Shown here: positions 43,652 to 53,593 of the stretch, piece after piece
Layout: each line of letters starts with the position of its first letter
Position numbering within the stretch: position 1 is the stretch's first letter
Assembly (NCBI RefSeq): GCF_003993795.1
Contig: NZ_RWKV01000017.1
Span: 310,001 to 374,000, forward strand
Direction: 5' to 3'
DNA: 64,000 nucleotides
DNA from: Aquabacter cavernae
GTDB lineage: Bacteria; Pseudomonadota; Alphaproteobacteria; Rhizobiales; Xanthobacteraceae
Made by a program: the position numbers and the translations under genes
The notes under the pieces: generated by a model
The model's database searches: none
Told to the model about the DNA's origin: nothing
What the model saw: only the letters and a program-made list of their open reading frames with translations

Positions 43652-44308
43652 TCAGCGCCCGCCGCCCACCACCGGGGGAGAGCGGCTGTCGCCCAGCGAC
43701 ACCCAGAGCGCCGGATCTCCCTGGGACTGGCGCTTCACGAAGCGGTAGCCGGTTTCCTTCCAGGGCAGGATTTCCGCCGCCTGGTTGTCCAGGATCAGGT
43801 CGCCATGGTCGGTGACCACGGTGAGCACCGCATGGCCGTCGCCGTCCTTGTCGCGCACCACGGTGATGAGCAGGACCGAGGCGGGCCAGCCCATGCCCAG
43901 CAGCGCCTTGCGCTTGGCGAGCACATAATCCTCGCAGTCGCCCTTCCCGTCCGTGGGATAGGCCCAGCGCTCGGTCTCGCCGAAATGCTCCATGTCGGTG
44001 ACCGGATCCACCGCCTCGTTGATCCCGGTATTCACCTTTTCCAGCTGGCCGAGCCGCGCCTTGTCCAGCTCCATCTCGAACACCATCTCGCCGGACGCGA
44101 CGCAATCGGTGCCGTGATCGGCACAGAAGCGCACATAGCCGATGGGCGGGGTCGTGCCGCCGATGGCGGTGAGATGGGCGGGCTGGGTTCCGGACAGACC
44201 GCCATTGGCAGGCGAAAGCGCTGCGGTGCGGGTCTCTCCGGCGGCAACGCCCGTCGCACCTGCCAGGAGCAGGCCGAGGGTCAGGAGCAGGCGGGTGGGG
44301 AGCGGCAT
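43652..44308 (-). CDS. BTLCP family transglutaminase-like cysteine peptidase
   Basis: A 218-residue periplasmic protein. The signal peptide is PTRLLLTLGLLLAGATGVAA (about residues 4-23). The mature enzyme has YVRFCADHGTDC, then the catalytic Cys in GKGDCEDYVLAKR, His in DGHAVLTVV and Asp in LILDNQAAE, the BTLCP triad. The family includes LapG-type proteases that cleave surface adhesins to control biofilm. No LapD-like c-di-GMP receptor is adjacent. The ATG at 44308 is chosen for the signal peptide; the frame continues open to 44377. Confidence 0.88.
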   Translation of the reverse strand: MPLPTRLLLTLGLLLAGATGVAAGETRTAALSPANGGLSGTQPAHLTAIGGTTPPIGYVRFCADHGTDCVASGEMVFEMELDKARLGQLEKVNTGINEAVDPVTDMEHFGETERWAYPTDGKGDCEDYVLAKRKALLGMGWPASVLLITVVRDKDGDGHAVLTVVTDHGDLILDNQAAEILPWKETGYRFVKRQSQGDPALWVSLGDSRSPPVVGGGR

Positions 44309-44494
44309 GGCGGCGATCGGGTCTCGGTTAACAATTTGATAATGCCCCATCGCCGCCGCATTTGCGCCGTCAACCACTCCTTAACCTTAACGTCCGGGGT
44401 CGCGTTTTCGTGATTGCGGCAGCGCTTCAGCTGCGGGCCGGATCTCCCGCCGTTTGTCCTTGCCTGCGCTGCGGCTGCGTCCTATGTCCGAAGG

Positions 44495-45265
44495 GTGCTT
44501 AATCCCGACGAATTGCGCCGCGCGCCGCACCGACAGCCGGTTCTCAACGTCCCCGGCGTGGTGACGGGGCTTTCCGCGGTCATGGCCGTCATCGAGTTGA
44601 TCCGCGGCTTTCTGAGCGAGATGGCGGACATCGAGATCCTCGCCCTCTTCGCCTTCATCCCCGCCCGCTATTCCGGCATCCCGGAATTCGCCCTGCCCGG
44701 CGGCCTGGGCGCGCAGGTCTGGACCTTCGTGACCTATGCCCTGCTGCATGGCGGCTGGATGCATCTGGGCATGAATCTCGTCTGGCTGCTGGCGTTCGGC
44801 ACGCCCGTGGCACGGCGCTTCGGCACCGCGCGCTTCCTCGCTTTCTGCGTGGTGACGGCGGCGGCGGGTGCGCTCGCCCATCTGTTGTCCTATCCCGGCG
44901 CCATGGTGCCCATGATCGGCGCCTCCGCCGTGGTGTCCGGCGCCATGGCGGCTGCGGTGCGCTTCGCCTTCGCACCCGGCGGCCCGCTCGGCCCCATGAA
45001 TTATGGCCGGTCCGGCTTCGGCCGCTCCGGCCACCTGCCCGCCGTGCCCCTCGTGCGTGCGTTGCGCGAGCCGCGCGTGCTGGTGTTCATCGCGGTGTGG
45101 GTGGGGCTGAACTTCCTGTTCGGCGTCGCCGTCAGCCTGCCGGGCACGGAAGGCGCGGAAGTGGCGTGGCAGGCGCATCTGGGCGGCTTCTTCGCGGGCC
45201 TCCTCCTGTTCTCCCTGTTCGACCCGCCCGCCCCCGAGGCACACCGCACCGCCTTTCCACTTTAG
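44495..45265 (+). CDS. Rhomboid-family intramembrane serine protease
   Basis: A 256-residue six-helix protein. WTFVTYALLHGGWMHLGMNL precedes the catalytic serine motif MIGASAVVSG and the catalytic histidine is in AWQAHLGGFFAGLLLF, the Ser-His dyad of rhomboids. The periplasmic loop between helices contains a Gly/Pro-rich stretch. Start uncertain: GTG at 44495 (reading VLNPDELRR) fits the family N-terminus but lacks a spaced ribosome site; TTG at 44414 is the upstream alternative. It is divergent from the BTLCP gene. Confidence 0.85.
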   Translation: MLNPDELRRAPHRQPVLNVPGVVTGLSAVMAVIELIRGFLSEMADIEILALFAFIPARYSGIPEFALPGGLGAQVWTFVTYALLHGGWMHLGMNLVWLLAFGTPVARRFGTARFLAFCVVTAAAGALAHLLSYPGAMVPMIGASAVVSGAMAAAVRFAFAPGGPLGPMNYGRSGFGRSGHLPAVPLVRALREPRVLVFIAVWVGLNFLFGVAVSLPGTEGAEVAWQAHLGGFFAGLLLFSLFDPPAPEAHRTAFPL

Positions 45266-45474
45266 ACTCGCAACAATTGCGGGTTGCGCACCGGGCCCCT
45301 TGGGAGGATCATTCCCTAACGGCCGGTGTGATGCGGCACAGGCGGCTTCCCGTCTCCCACGGTGGTCCCAGGACCGCCGGCGGGTGCCGCTTCTATCCGG
45401 CCCGACAAGAAGGACCGAACGGCCGGAGCGTGTGCGCCCGGTGGTCCTCGCCATAAGGGAGCGGAGATATCGTC

Positions 45475-45906
45475 ATGACAGTGCGCCAGCTTTTGCAGAA
45501 GAAGTCCGGTTCCCTCGTCACCATCTCTCCCGACGCCCCCCTCACCGAGGCGGTGAGCAGCCTTGCGGGACACAGGATCGGCGCCATCGTCGCGGTCTCG
45601 CCCACGGGACGCCTGGAAGGCATCCTCTCCGAGCGTGACGTGGTGCGCATCCTGGCCGAGAAGGGCACGGACATCCTGTCCTCGCCCGTCTCCTCGGTCA
45701 TGACCCGCGCCGTGGTCACCTGCACCCCCGACGAGACCGTGCCGGTCATCATGGAGCGCATGACCCGCGGGCGGTTCCGCCACGTTCCCGTTGTGGAGAA
45801 TGACCGGATGATCGGCATCATCTCCATCGGCGACGTGGTGAAACACCGCGTGGAGGAAATGGAGCGCGAGAGCGCGGAACTGCGCGACTACATCATGACT
45901 GCCTGA
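45475..45906 (+). CDS. Two-CBS-domain protein
   Basis: A 143-residue protein made of a tandem CBS pair (Bateman module): APLTEAVSSLAGHRIGAIVA with GILSERDVVRIL, then ETVPVIMERMTRGRFRHVPV with GIISIGDVVKH. Such stand-alone CBS proteins bind adenine nucleotides and regulate partners; the partner is unknown. GGAG eight bases upstream sets the ATG. It is transcribed alone after the rhomboid gene. Confidence 0.9.
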   Translation: MTVRQLLQKKSGSLVTISPDAPLTEAVSSLAGHRIGAIVAVSPTGRLEGILSERDVVRILAEKGTDILSSPVSSVMTRAVVTCTPDETVPVIMERMTRGRFRHVPVVENDRMIGIISIGDVVKHRVEEMERESAELRDYIMTA

Positions 45907-45983
45907 GAGCAGGCACAGCCCGCCGAGCGTTTCGCCGATCGGGCGCCAACGGATCGACCTTCAAGCGGTCTTTTATGGAACAG

Positions 45984-46079
45984 CGTCATGGCCGGGCTTG
46001 TCCCGGCCATCCACGGGGTTCCGCTGGGTGCACGCTCGACCCACAGGCGTGGATACCCGGGACAAGCCCGGGCATGACG
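45984..46079. repeat. Palindromic intergenic repeat, 96-bp composite
   Basis: A 32-bp unit beginning CGTCATGGCCGGGCTTG (45984-46015) is followed, after 32 unrelated bases, by an imperfect inverted copy (46048-46079, CGTGGATACCCGGGACAAGC opening). Each unit is itself self-complementary around GGGCTTGTCCC. The same unit occurs without decay at 53362-53393 and 54340-54371. It is typical of REP-like elements in Hyphomicrobiales. Confidence 0.8.
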
Positions 46080-46127
46080 GGCCGTGAGAGGCGCGAAGCC
46101 GTCCGTGGAGCGGATGCCGGCCGGGCG

Positions 46128-47168
46128 TTAGCCGAGGGCGGTGATGGAGGCCTTGATGTCCTCCATCATCCGCTCGGTGGCCTCCATGCCCGCCTCCATG
46201 GCCTCTCCGGCCCGGTGGAAGTCGAACAGGCCGATCTTGCCCAGCTTGGGCGAGACCAGCACGTCCGGCGGATCACCCGCGAGGCGCGAACGCGCGATGC
46301 GGTCCTGCATCACGTTGAAGGCGTCGATCATGACCCCCGACAGCGCGCGCGGGCCGGTGGCGGCAGCGCCCGTCAGCGGCGTTCCCCGCAGCAGGCGGTC
46401 GGGCCGGAGCATGCGGGCGAGCCCCATGGGGCGGCGCATGGCGACGACGGGCTCCTCCTCTTCCAGCAGCGGCCCCCCGTGATCCTGGATCACGGTGCCG
46501 CGCCCGAACACCTCTGAATTGAGATTGACCGCGATCACCACCCGCCCCCCCAGCGCACGGGCGGCGGAGACGGGAATGGGGTTCACCAGCGCCCCGTCCA
46601 TGAGCCAGCGCCCGCTCACATGGGCCGGGGTGAAAATGCCCGGCAGGCAATAGGAGGCATGGATCGCCTCCGACAGCAGGCCGCGCGTCAGCCAGATTTC
46701 GTGCCCGGTACCCAGCTCCGTGGCGATGGCGCCGAAGGTGACCGGCAATTGCTCGATATCCACGCCGCTCAGCTCATTGGCCAGGCGGTCGGAGAGGCGC
46801 TTGCCGCTGATGAGGCCGGGGCCGCGAAACACCGGGTCGATATAGCGCAGGATGCCGCGCTTGGTGAGGTGCCGCGCCCAGTCCTCCAGCGCGTCCAGCT
46901 TGCCCGCCGCCCACAGGCCGCCCACCACGGCGCCGATGGAGGTGCCCGCGATGATGCTGGGCCGCAAACCGTGGCGCTCCAGCACGCGCAGCACGCCGAT
47001 ATGGGCAAAGCCCCGCGCCGCCCCCCCGCCCAGGGCCAGCGCGACGGAGGGACGATGGGGCGTGGGCTCCGGTGGCGGCGGAACGGGGCCGTCCCCCTCG
47101 GGTGCGATGGCCTGCCCGCCGCCCGAGAGATCCGCCGCCCGGCCGAAGAATGAGAAACCCTGCATCAT
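46128..47168 (-). CDS. Patatin-like phospholipase (RssA/NTE-type)
   Basis: A 346-residue serine hydrolase. The oxyanion-hole motif ALGGGAARGFAHIGV precedes the nucleophile GTSIGAVVGGLWA, and the catalytic Asp is in WLMDGALVNPIP, the patatin Ser-Asp dyad. About 55 N-terminal residues form a Pro-rich leader, and the C-terminal third is helical. Substrate is probably a phospholipid acyl ester. Two adjacent ATGs (47168, 47165) follow GGAG; a longer frame to 47627 has no signal. It lies 218 bp downstream of hisI on the same strand. Confidence 0.9.
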   Translation of the reverse strand: MMQGFSFFGRAADLSGGGQAIAPEGDGPVPPPPEPTPHRPSVALALGGGAARGFAHIGVLRVLERHGLRPSIIAGTSIGAVVGGLWAAGKLDALEDWARHLTKRGILRYIDPVFRGPGLISGKRLSDRLANELSGVDIEQLPVTFGAIATELGTGHEIWLTRGLLSEAIHASYCLPGIFTPAHVSGRWLMDGALVNPIPVSAARALGGRVVIAVNLNSEVFGRGTVIQDHGGPLLEEEEPVVAMRRPMGLARMLRPDRLLRGTPLTGAAATGPRALSGVMIDAFNVMQDRIARSRLAGDPPDVLVSPKLGKIGLFDFHRAGEAMEAGMEATERMMEDIKASITALG

Positions 47169-47386
47169 GCACGCCTCCGCGCCGCATCGGGTGCCGCGAG
47201 GCGAAAGCCGGGGGCACCCGGAGTGCGTTCGCGCGCCGATGGCAGCACGCCCGTGCTCCAAACGCCCCGCGAACCGCGCTCCCACTGCTTTAAGACCGTT
47301 TTCCCGACCCGGTTGTTCCAACCGGACAAGATCAAGCCTTAGCAGCGAACGTGCCTGTTTTTGGTGACGGAAGCGTGGCCGGGCTC

Positions 47387-47848
47387 TCAGCCCTTGCCAT
47401 AGACCTTCGCAGGGTCGAAGCGCGGGGTATCTCCGGTGAAGGAGAGACGGGCCTCGGCGGCGGGCACGCCCACGGGAATCCGGCGATAGAAGCAGGAGCG
47501 GCGCCCCGTGTGGCAGGCCGCGCCCGTGCCGCCCATCTCCACCTTCATGACCACCGCGTCCTGGTCGCAATCCACCAGCAGGTCCACCACCTTCTGGGTA
47601 TGGCCGGAGCTTTCGCCCTTCTTCCACAGCGCCTTGCGGGAGCGGCTGTAATAATGGGCCTCGCCGGTCTCGATGGTTCGGGCAAGCGCCTCGGCATTCA
47701 TATGGGCGAGCATGAGCACGTCGCCGCTGGCCGCATCCACCGCGATGGCGGTGATGAGCCCGGCCGCGTCGAAGCGCGGCGCGAGGCGCGTGCCCTCTTC
47801 CAGCTCATGGTGATCGGCGGCCGCGCCGAAGGAAGTGACGTCGCTCAT
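47387..47848 (-). CDS. hisI: Phosphoribosyl-AMP cyclohydrolase
   Basis: A 153-residue HisI catalysing the third step of histidine synthesis. Family motifs are complete: [50 protein letters not shown], the zinc/magnesium-binding [13 protein letters not shown] and [13 protein letters not shown] with its Cys ligands. It lacks the HisE domain fused in enterics, as in most alphaproteobacteria. It starts 26 bp after the folE stop, so the two are probably co-transcribed although functionally unrelated. Confidence 0.95.
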   Translation of the reverse strand: MSDVTSFGAAADHHELEEGTRLAPRFDAAGLITAIAVDAASGDVLMLAHMNAEALARTIETGEAHYYSRSRKALWKKGESSGHTQKVVDLLVDCDQDAVVMKVEMGGTGAACHTGRRSCFYRRIPVGVPAAEARLSFTGDTPRFDPAKVYGKG

Positions 47849-47874
47849 GACATGCAAGCTCGCAGTGGACGGGC

Positions 47875-48519
47875 TCAGCGCCCGCGCACCATGGAGATGA
47901 AGCGCACCTGCTCGGCCGGGTCGTCGCGGAACGCGCCGGTGAACTGGCTGGTGAGGGTGGTGACCCCGGCCTTGGCGATGCCGCGCATGGACATGCACAT
48001 ATGCTCCGCCTCGATCATCAGGGCGATGCCGCGCGGCTTCAGCGTCTCGTCCAGGGCGCGCACGATCTGCGAGGTCAAATGCTCCTGGGTCTGCAGGCGG
48101 CGGGCATAGACATCCACCACCCGCGCGATCTTGGAGAGGCCGACCACCCGGTCCACCGGGAAATAGGCCACATGGGCCTTGCCCACGAACGGCACCATGT
48201 GGTGCTCGCAATGGGAATAGAAGGGGATGTCGCGCATCAGCACGAAGTCATCAAAAGTGCCGATCTCGCCGAAGGTGCGGTCGAGGATTTCCTCCGCATC
48301 GTGCCCGTAGCCGGCATACAGCTCGTCATAGGCGCGGATGACCCGGCGCGGGGTATCCTCCAGACCCTCGCGGGTCACGTCCTCGCCGATATAGGCGATG
48401 AGGGTGCGGATGGCGTCTTCCGCCTCCGCGCGGCTGGGGCGGCGGGTCGGCACAGCCTCGCCCGCCTGCGGCTCCGTTACCGCTGCATTCATTTTCAAAC
48501 TCGTCACAACCGCGTCCAT
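47875..48519 (-). CDS. folE: GTP cyclohydrolase I
   Basis: A 214-residue enzyme forming dihydroneopterin triphosphate from GTP for folate/pterin synthesis. It shows [20 protein letters not shown], the zinc ligands in [20 protein letters not shown] and [11 protein letters not shown], and [17 protein letters not shown] with the GTP-binding residues. The ATG at 48519 follows GGAG at six bases; the ATG at 48492 is a weaker alternative. The open frame further upstream (to 49209) is antisense to the NifU-like gene and not coding. Confidence 0.96.
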   Translation of the reverse strand: MDAVVTSLKMNAAVTEPQAGEAVPTRRPSRAEAEDAIRTLIAYIGEDVTREGLEDTPRRVIRAYDELYAGYGHDAEEILDRTFGEIGTFDDFVLMRDIPFYSHCEHHMVPFVGKAHVAYFPVDRVVGLSKIARVVDVYARRLQTQEHLTSQIVRALDETLKPRGIALMIEAEHMCMSMRGIAKAGVTTLTSQFTGAFRDDPAEQVRFISMVRGR

Positions 48520-48843
48520 GCCCAACTCCGTCCGACCCGCCTTCCGGCGGGGAGTGTCACCGGCGTCGGCTTCGATAAGCGCGGAGCGATCCGGCCCGCA
48601 CCCCGCCGGGGGTGCACATGCCGGAGCCCGACGCTTGCCGTTCAAGCCTATGGGAACATCCGGGCGCAGCCTCTTTTGCCGCGCCGTCCGTCCCTTATAT
48701 AAGAGGGACATAGCGCGCGGCAAATGCGCGAATTGCCGACCACCGCAGTGCGGGACGCATGGCGCTCGCCGGAAACACCGGCGAGAGGCCGATGGAACCG
48801 GCAAGCGGGACAAGCACGTGGGACAGGGACCGGAACGTCCGCG
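48520..48843. promoter_or_regulatory. Divergent promoter region between folE and the NifU/SufU-like gene
   Basis: A 324-bp spacer. The only AT-rich spot is an imperfect dyad GTCCCTTATATAAGAGGGAC (48689-48708), whose TATATAAG could serve as a -10 element in either direction. The rest is GC-rich with no gene-like frame. Confidence 0.45.
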
Positions 48844-49299
48844 ATGATCAACGAGATGTACAATACCCGCATCCTGGCCTTCGCCGCCGACATCCCCCGG
48901 CTTGGCCGCCTCGATGCGCCGGATGCAACCGCAACCGCCCATTCGCGCCTGTGCGGCTCCACCGTCACCGTGGACCTGAAGGTGGCGGACGGCCGGGTCA
49001 GCGACTTCGCCCATGAGGTGCGCGCCTGCGCGCTCGGGCAGGCCTCCTCTTCCATCATGGGCCATCTGGTGGTGGGCTCCACCATTGAGGAATTGCGGGC
49101 GGTGCGCGAGGAGATGCGCCGCATGCTGAAGGAGAACGGCACGCCGCCCGGCGGGCGCTGGGCGGATCTCGCCGTTCTGGAGCCGGTGCGGGACTTCAAA
49201 ATGCGCCACGCCTCCACCCTGCTCACCTTCGATGCGGTTGTGGACGCGCTCGACCAGATCGACGCCCGCGCGACGACGCTCGCCGCCGCGCAGACCTGA
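48844..49299 (+). CDS. NifU/SufU-like iron-sulfur cluster scaffold protein
   Basis: A 151-residue IscU/SufU-fold protein: [20 protein letters not shown] with the first Cys, [15 protein letters not shown] with the second. The third ligand position, normally Cys, reads His in [12 protein letters not shown]. This Cys-Cys-His pattern characterises the alphaproteobacterial subgroup usually found near hisI/folE. It probably supports Fe-S assembly but has lost a canonical ligand. The ATG at 48844 is used; upstream the frame lacks a ribosome site. It is convergent with the acid phosphatase, the two stop codons being directly adjacent. Confidence 0.87.
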   Translation: MINEMYNTRILAFAADIPRLGRLDAPDATATAHSRLCGSTVTVDLKVADGRVSDFAHEVRACALGQASSSIMGHLVVGSTIEELRAVREEMRRMLKENGTPPGGRWADLAVLEPVRDFKMRHASTLLTFDAVVDALDQIDARATTLAAAQT

Positions 49300-50058
49300 T
49301 CAGCGCGCCGGAGCCGGGCTCGCGGCGGGAAGCGCGGGCGCGAGCGGCGGCGCGGCCACCTGCGGAAGCTCCGGCAGGCCGAGAAGCCCGCGCAGTTCCG
49401 TGCGGGCGGCCGCGAAGTCGGTCTGGAATTTGGGGCTGTTCATCATCACCGCGATGATGGCGATGCCCGCCTGGCGCCCTGCCTCCACGTCGCTGGGATA
49501 ATGGACGCCCGCAATGGCGCGCTCGAAGCCGAACTGGATGCCGCGCGCGAACAGGGCCTCGGCCTTTTCCGGCAGCATCTGGGCCAGAAGGATGGCGGTT
49601 TCCATGCCGAAGGCGGCATGGCCGGAGGGATAGGAGAAGGTGGCCTCGGGCGGCACCGCCACCTTCACCTCGGGAAAGGCGAGATAGGGCCGCGTGCGCT
49701 TCCAGTGGTTCTTGGCCAGCGCCATGATGGCGGCGGCATCGGAGCCCACCTTGTCGAAGACGGCATTGGCCACCGGCGCGCGGGCCGGCGACAGGTCCGT
49801 GCCCGTGACCTCGGAGAAGCGGGAGAGGGTGCGCGGCACGTCCGCATTGGCCATGGCCACCATTTCAGGCGTCCGTACCGCCTGGAGGTCCAGGAGCACG
49901 CGCACATCCTCGCGGGTGATGGCGGAATCGGGCGCGGGCGCCGGGGCGAGAAGCGTGGTGAGATCGATGTCGGCGGGGCCGATATAAGAGGGGTCCGCCG
50001 CGTGCGCCCCGCACAGGGATAGAACGAGGACGACGAACGCGAATGCAGCGCGACCCAT
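49300..50058 (-). CDS. Class A (PhoC/PhoN-like) acid phosphatase, PAP2 superfamily
   Basis: A 252-residue secreted enzyme. The signal peptide ends at GAHAA (about residue 21). The three phosphatase motifs are KNHWKRTRPYL, SYPSGHAAFGM and RAIAGVHYPSDVEAGR, in the order and spacing of bacterial class A non-specific acid phosphatases. It hydrolyses phosphomonoesters in the periplasm. The C-terminal 30 residues are Ala/Pro-rich. It starts 38 bp from the oppositely oriented yidD start. Confidence 0.92.
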   Translation of the reverse strand: MGRAAFAFVVLVLSLCGAHAADPSYIGPADIDLTTLLAPAPAPDSAITREDVRVLLDLQAVRTPEMVAMANADVPRTLSRFSEVTGTDLSPARAPVANAVFDKVGSDAAAIMALAKNHWKRTRPYLAFPEVKVAVPPEATFSYPSGHAAFGMETAILLAQMLPEKAEALFARGIQFGFERAIAGVHYPSDVEAGRQAGIAIIAVMMNSPKFQTDFAAARTELRGLLGLPELPQVAAPPLAPALPAASPAPAR

Positions 50059-50096
50059 GTGACGAGCCCCCCGGTACCGATGGCGTGAGCCCGGTC

Positions 50097-50444
50097 ATGG
50101 CATCGTTCGCCGACTGCAAGCAAGGGCACAAGCGCGCGCCCGGCCCCCTCGCCCGCCTGCCGCGCCTGCTGCTGCGCGCGCCCATCCTTTTCTACCGCTA
50201 CACCCTGTCCTCCTTCATGGGGCGGCAATGCCGCTATCTGCCCACCTGCTCGGACTATGCGGACCAGGCCATCTCCCGGCACGGGGCCTGGGCGGGGGGC
50301 TGGATGGCGGGGGCGCGCATCTGCCGCTGCCATCCCTGGGGCGGGCACGGCTTCGACCCGGTGCCGGACACGACGCCCGCCGAGGCGCGCTGGAACCGGC
50401 CGTGGCGCTACGGCGACTGGCGCGGCCCGCGGGACACGGGATAG
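50097..50444 (+). CDS. yidD: Membrane protein insertion efficiency factor YidD
   Basis: A 115-residue YidD protein with an amphipathic N-terminal helix. The conserved core is ILFYRYTLSSFMGRQCRYLP, then TCSDYADQAISRHGAW, GGWMAGARICRCHPWG and GHGFDPVP. The three cysteines (CRYLPTCS, CRCHP) are the family pattern. It helps YidC-dependent insertion at the inner membrane. Its tail is longer than in E. coli (extra 20 residues). An in-frame ATG at 50043 is possible but would overlap the divergent phosphatase start. Confidence 0.93.
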   Translation: MASFADCKQGHKRAPGPLARLPRLLLRAPILFYRYTLSSFMGRQCRYLPTCSDYADQAISRHGAWAGGWMAGARICRCHPWGGHGFDPVPDTTPAEARWNRPWRYGDWRGPRDTG

Positions 50445-50474
50445 AACCCACCATCAAGGAGGAGGCGATCGGGG

Positions 50475-51212
50475 ATGACGGTGGTGGAGACACACAAGCC
50501 GGCGCGGACGATGATGCAGCGGCTGAAGCATCACCTCTACAGCCATTTCTACATCAAGATGACCGTGGTCATGCTGGTGTCGATCCTGATCTTCCCCGCC
50601 ATCCATAAGATCCATGCGGGCGTCGCGGCCATCGTCATGGTGGATGTGGTCATGATGATGATGACCATGCAGATGGTCACGTTCGCCTCCCGGCAACGGC
50701 AGCTCCGGCGCCTGATGCTGATCTTCTGCGGCGTCGGCGCGATCATTTTCGACATCTATACGGCTCTGCAGCCGAACGAGTTTTCCATCATCCTGTCGTC
50801 CGCGTTCTTCTGCGTGTTTTATGCCTACGCCATCTACAGCATGCTGAGATACGTGCTGCTGCCGGGCCGCATCACGCTGGACCGCCTCTTCGCGTCGCTC
50901 ACCGCCTATATGACCATGGCGCTGTTCTGGGCGCTGATCTATCGCATCCTCTTCGTTTTCGACCCCACCTCCTTCCGCTTCGACAGCAGCATCCAGCGGT
51001 CCGAGGTGCCGTTCTTCGATTTCATCTATTTCAGCTATGCCACCATCACCACCACCGGCTATGGCGACATCGTCCCGAACACCCATCAGGTGCAGTCCTT
51101 CGCCATCGTGGAGCAGATGGTGGGGGTGCTCTATGTGGCGATCCTCGTGGCCCGGCTGACCAATCTCTATACCACCGCCAATGAGGGGCCCTTGGACGAG
51201 ACGCGCGCCTGA
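50475..51212 (+). CDS. Two-pore-helix type potassium channel protein
   Basis: A 245-residue membrane protein. Several hydrophobic helices ([17 protein letters not shown], Met-rich [13 protein letters not shown], then [19 protein letters not shown] and others) precede a canonical pore: helix [12 protein letters not shown], selectivity filter [12 protein letters not shown] and the following inner helix [17 protein letters not shown]. The YGD filter makes K+ selectivity very likely. There is no cytosolic RCK domain, so it is a simple ungated or voltage-independent channel. It lies 30 bp after yidD and upstream of thrS. Confidence 0.92.
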   Translation: MTVVETHKPARTMMQRLKHHLYSHFYIKMTVVMLVSILIFPAIHKIHAGVAAIVMVDVVMMMMTMQMVTFASRQRQLRRLMLIFCGVGAIIFDIYTALQPNEFSIILSSAFFCVFYAYAIYSMLRYVLLPGRITLDRLFASLTAYMTMALFWALIYRILFVFDPTSFRFDSSIQRSEVPFFDFIYFSYATITTTGYGDIVPNTHQVQSFAIVEQMVGVLYVAILVARLTNLYTTANEGPLDETRA

Positions 51213-51327
51213 GAACCTGCAAGCCCCGCGCGGGGCTGCGGCTTTACGAGCGCGGGGCCACGGCCTAAAGGAGGCCCGTCAAAAACGCCTACCTGCGTGG
51301 TACGCAGGAGTGGGCAGGAGAAAAGCC

Positions 51328-53289
51328 ATGATCCACCTGACCTTCCCCGACGGCGCCGTGCGCGACTATGCCGAGGGGACCTCCGGCGCGGACATCGCCG
51401 CCGCCATCTCCAAATCCCTGGCCAAGAAGGCCGTCGCCGTGACCCTGGACGGGGAACTGGCCGACCTTGCCGAGCCCATCACCAAGGATGCGCGCCTGGA
51501 GATCGTCACCCGCGACGACCCGCGCGCCCTGGAACTCATCCGCCACGACGCCGCCCATGTGCTGGCGGAGGCGGTGCAGGCGCTCTATCCCGGCACCCAG
51601 GTCACCATCGGCCCGGTGATCGAGAACGGGTTCTATTACGACTTCGCCCGCAACGAGCCCTTCACCACCGACGATCTGCCGAAGATCGAGGCGAAGATGA
51701 AGGAGATCATCGCCCGCGACCGTCCCTTCACCCGGGAAGTGTGGAGCCGGAACCAGGCCAAGGCCGTGTTCGCCGAGAAGGGCGAGGCGTTCAAGGTGGA
51801 ACTGGTGGACGCCATCCCCGAGGACCAGGACCTCAAGATCTACAAGCAGGGCGACTGGTTCGACCTGTGCCGCGGCCCCCACATGCCCTCCACGGGCAAG
51901 ATCGGCACCGCCTTCAAGCTCATGAAGGTGGCGGGCGCCTATTGGCGCGGCGACAGCAACAATCCCATGCTCACCCGCATCTACGGCACCGCCTGGCACG
52001 ACCAGGCGGCGCTCGATGCCTATCTCCACCGCCTGGAAGAGGCCGAGAAGCGCGACCATCGCCGCCTCGGCCGGGAGATGGACCTCTTTCACTTCCAGGA
52101 GGAAGGGCCGGGCACGGTCTTCTGGCACCCCAAGGGCTGGACCCTGTTCCAGAACCTCGTCTCCTACATGCGCCGCCGCCTGAAGGCGGATTATGACGAG
52201 GTGAACGCGCCCCAGGTGCTGGACAAGTCCCTGTGGGAGACCTCGGGCCACTGGGGCTGGTACAAGGAGAACATGTTCAAGGTGCAGTCGGCGGGCGACG
52301 AGACCGACGACGAGCGCGTGTTCGCGCTCAAGCCCATGAACTGCCCCGGCCATGTGCAGATCTTCAAGCACGGCCTGAAGTCCTATCGCGACCTGCCGCT
52401 GCGCCTCGCCGAGTTCGGCGCGGTGCACCGCTATGAGCCCTCCGGCGCGCTGCACGGCCTCATGCGCGTGCGCGGCTTCACCCAGGACGACGCCCACATC
52501 TTCTGCACCGAGGAGCAGATGGCGGCCGAGTGCCTGAAGATCAACGATTTGATCCTTTCGACCTATGCCGATTTCGGCTTCGAGAACATCGTGGTGAAGC
52601 TCTCCACCCGGCCCGAGAAGCGCGTCGGCTCCGACGCGGTGTGGGACCATGCCGAGGAGGTGATGACCCGCGTGCTCGCGCAGATCGAGGAGCAGTCGGG
52701 CGGCAAGATCAAGACCGGCATCCTGCCGGGCGAAGGCGCCTTCTACGGCCCGAAGTTTGAATACACCCTGTCGGACGCCATCGGCCGGGAATGGCAGTGC
52801 GGCACCACCCAGGTTGACTTCAACCTGCCGGAGCGGTTCGGCGCCTTCTATGTGGACACGGACGGCAGCAAGAAGACGCCGGTCATGATCCATCGCGCCA
52901 TCTGCGGCTCCATGGAGCGTTTCACCGGCATCCTGATCGAGCATTTCGCGGGCCATTTCCCGCTCTGGCTCGCGCCGGTGCAGATCGTGTCCACCACCAT
53001 CACCTCGGAAGCCGACGACTATGCGGCGGAAGTGGCCGCCGCCGCCCGCGCGCTGGACCTGCGGGTGGACCTCGATCTGCGCAACGAGAAGATCAACTAC
53101 AAGGTCCGCGAGCATTCGCTGGCCAAGGTGCCGGTCATCCTGGTAGCGGGCCGCAAGGAAGCGGCGGAGCGCACCATCTCCATGCGCCGCCTGGGCTCCA
53201 ACGACCAGACCGTCCTGCCGCTGGACGAGGCCCTGGCCCTGCTGGCGGCGGAAGCGACCCCGCCGGACGTGAAGCGCCGGAACGGCTGA
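51328..53289 (+). CDS. thrS: Threonyl-tRNA synthetase
   Basis: A full-length 653-residue class II synthetase. It has an N-terminal TGS domain (about 1-62) and an editing domain with [20 protein letters not shown] and the zinc/editing Cys in WFDLCRGPH. Its catalytic core has [42 protein letters not shown] and [17 protein letters not shown]. An anticodon-binding domain (about 555-645) completes it. The GGAGAAAAGCC site precedes the ATG at 51328. An upstream in-frame extension exists but carries none of the family. Confidence 0.98.
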   Translation: MIHLTFPDGAVRDYAEGTSGADIAAAISKSLAKKAVAVTLDGELADLAEPITKDARLEIVTRDDPRALELIRHDAAHVLAEAVQALYPGTQVTIGPVIENGFYYDFARNEPFTTDDLPKIEAKMKEIIARDRPFTREVWSRNQAKAVFAEKGEAFKVELVDAIPEDQDLKIYKQGDWFDLCRGPHMPSTGKIGTAFKLMKVAGAYWRGDSNNPMLTRIYGTAWHDQAALDAYLHRLEEAEKRDHRRLGREMDLFHFQEEGPGTVFWHPKGWTLFQNLVSYMRRRLKADYDEVNAPQVLDKSLWETSGHWGWYKENMFKVQSAGDETDDERVFALKPMNCPGHVQIFKHGLKSYRDLPLRLAEFGAVHRYEPSGALHGLMRVRGFTQDDAHIFCTEEQMAAECLKINDLILSTYADFGFENIVVKLSTRPEKRVGSDAVWDHAEEVMTRVLAQIEEQSGGKIKTGILPGEGAFYGPKFEYTLSDAIGREWQCGTTQVDFNLPERFGAFYVDTDGSKKTPVMIHRAICGSMERFTGILIEHFAGHFPLWLAPVQIVSTTITSEADDYAAEVAAAARALDLRVDLDLRNEKINYKVREHSLAKVPVILVAGRKEAAERTISMRRLGSNDQTVLPLDEALALLAAEATPPDVKRRNG

Positions 53290-53361
53290 CGCCTTAGGCC
53301 CGTTGCTCGGAACTGCTCTCGATTTGGCGGCATTTCACGAGCGAGGCCAGCTTCATAAATA

Positions 53362-53393
53362 CGTCATGGCCGGGCTTGTCCCGGCCATCCACG
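53362..53393. repeat. Palindromic repeat copy (left), flanks the AT-rich gene
   Basis: A 32-bp unit opening CGTCATGGCCGGGCTTG. It is an exact match of the 45984 unit and the exact reverse complement of 54340-54371. With that copy it forms a perfect 32-bp inverted repeat bracketing 946 bp that hold an AT-rich gene. Confidence 0.9.
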
Positions 53394-53593
53394 CCCCGCT
53401 GTGCAACAGTGAATTGATAGACATGTATATCGGGAATTGCCGGACGGTAATATATTGCGCTCAGTCATTCTTGGAACGCGAGCCGAAACTTCAGAAATTG
53501 TCATGACTACGCAATGAGGTGCCAGTGTCGCACCTCATTCAAATCCCGCACCGGTTGTACTACGCTCCCCCATACCACGGCATGGGGTTGGTG

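Noticed and set aside
46128-47627. 499-codon version of the patatin gene starting at 47627
   Set aside because: The extra 150 codons are antisense to hisI and lack a domain; GGAG supports the ATG at 47168.
51289-53115. 608-codon minus-strand open frame over thrS
   Set aside because: Antisense shadow of an intact threonyl-tRNA synthetase; no ribosome site or recognisable domain.
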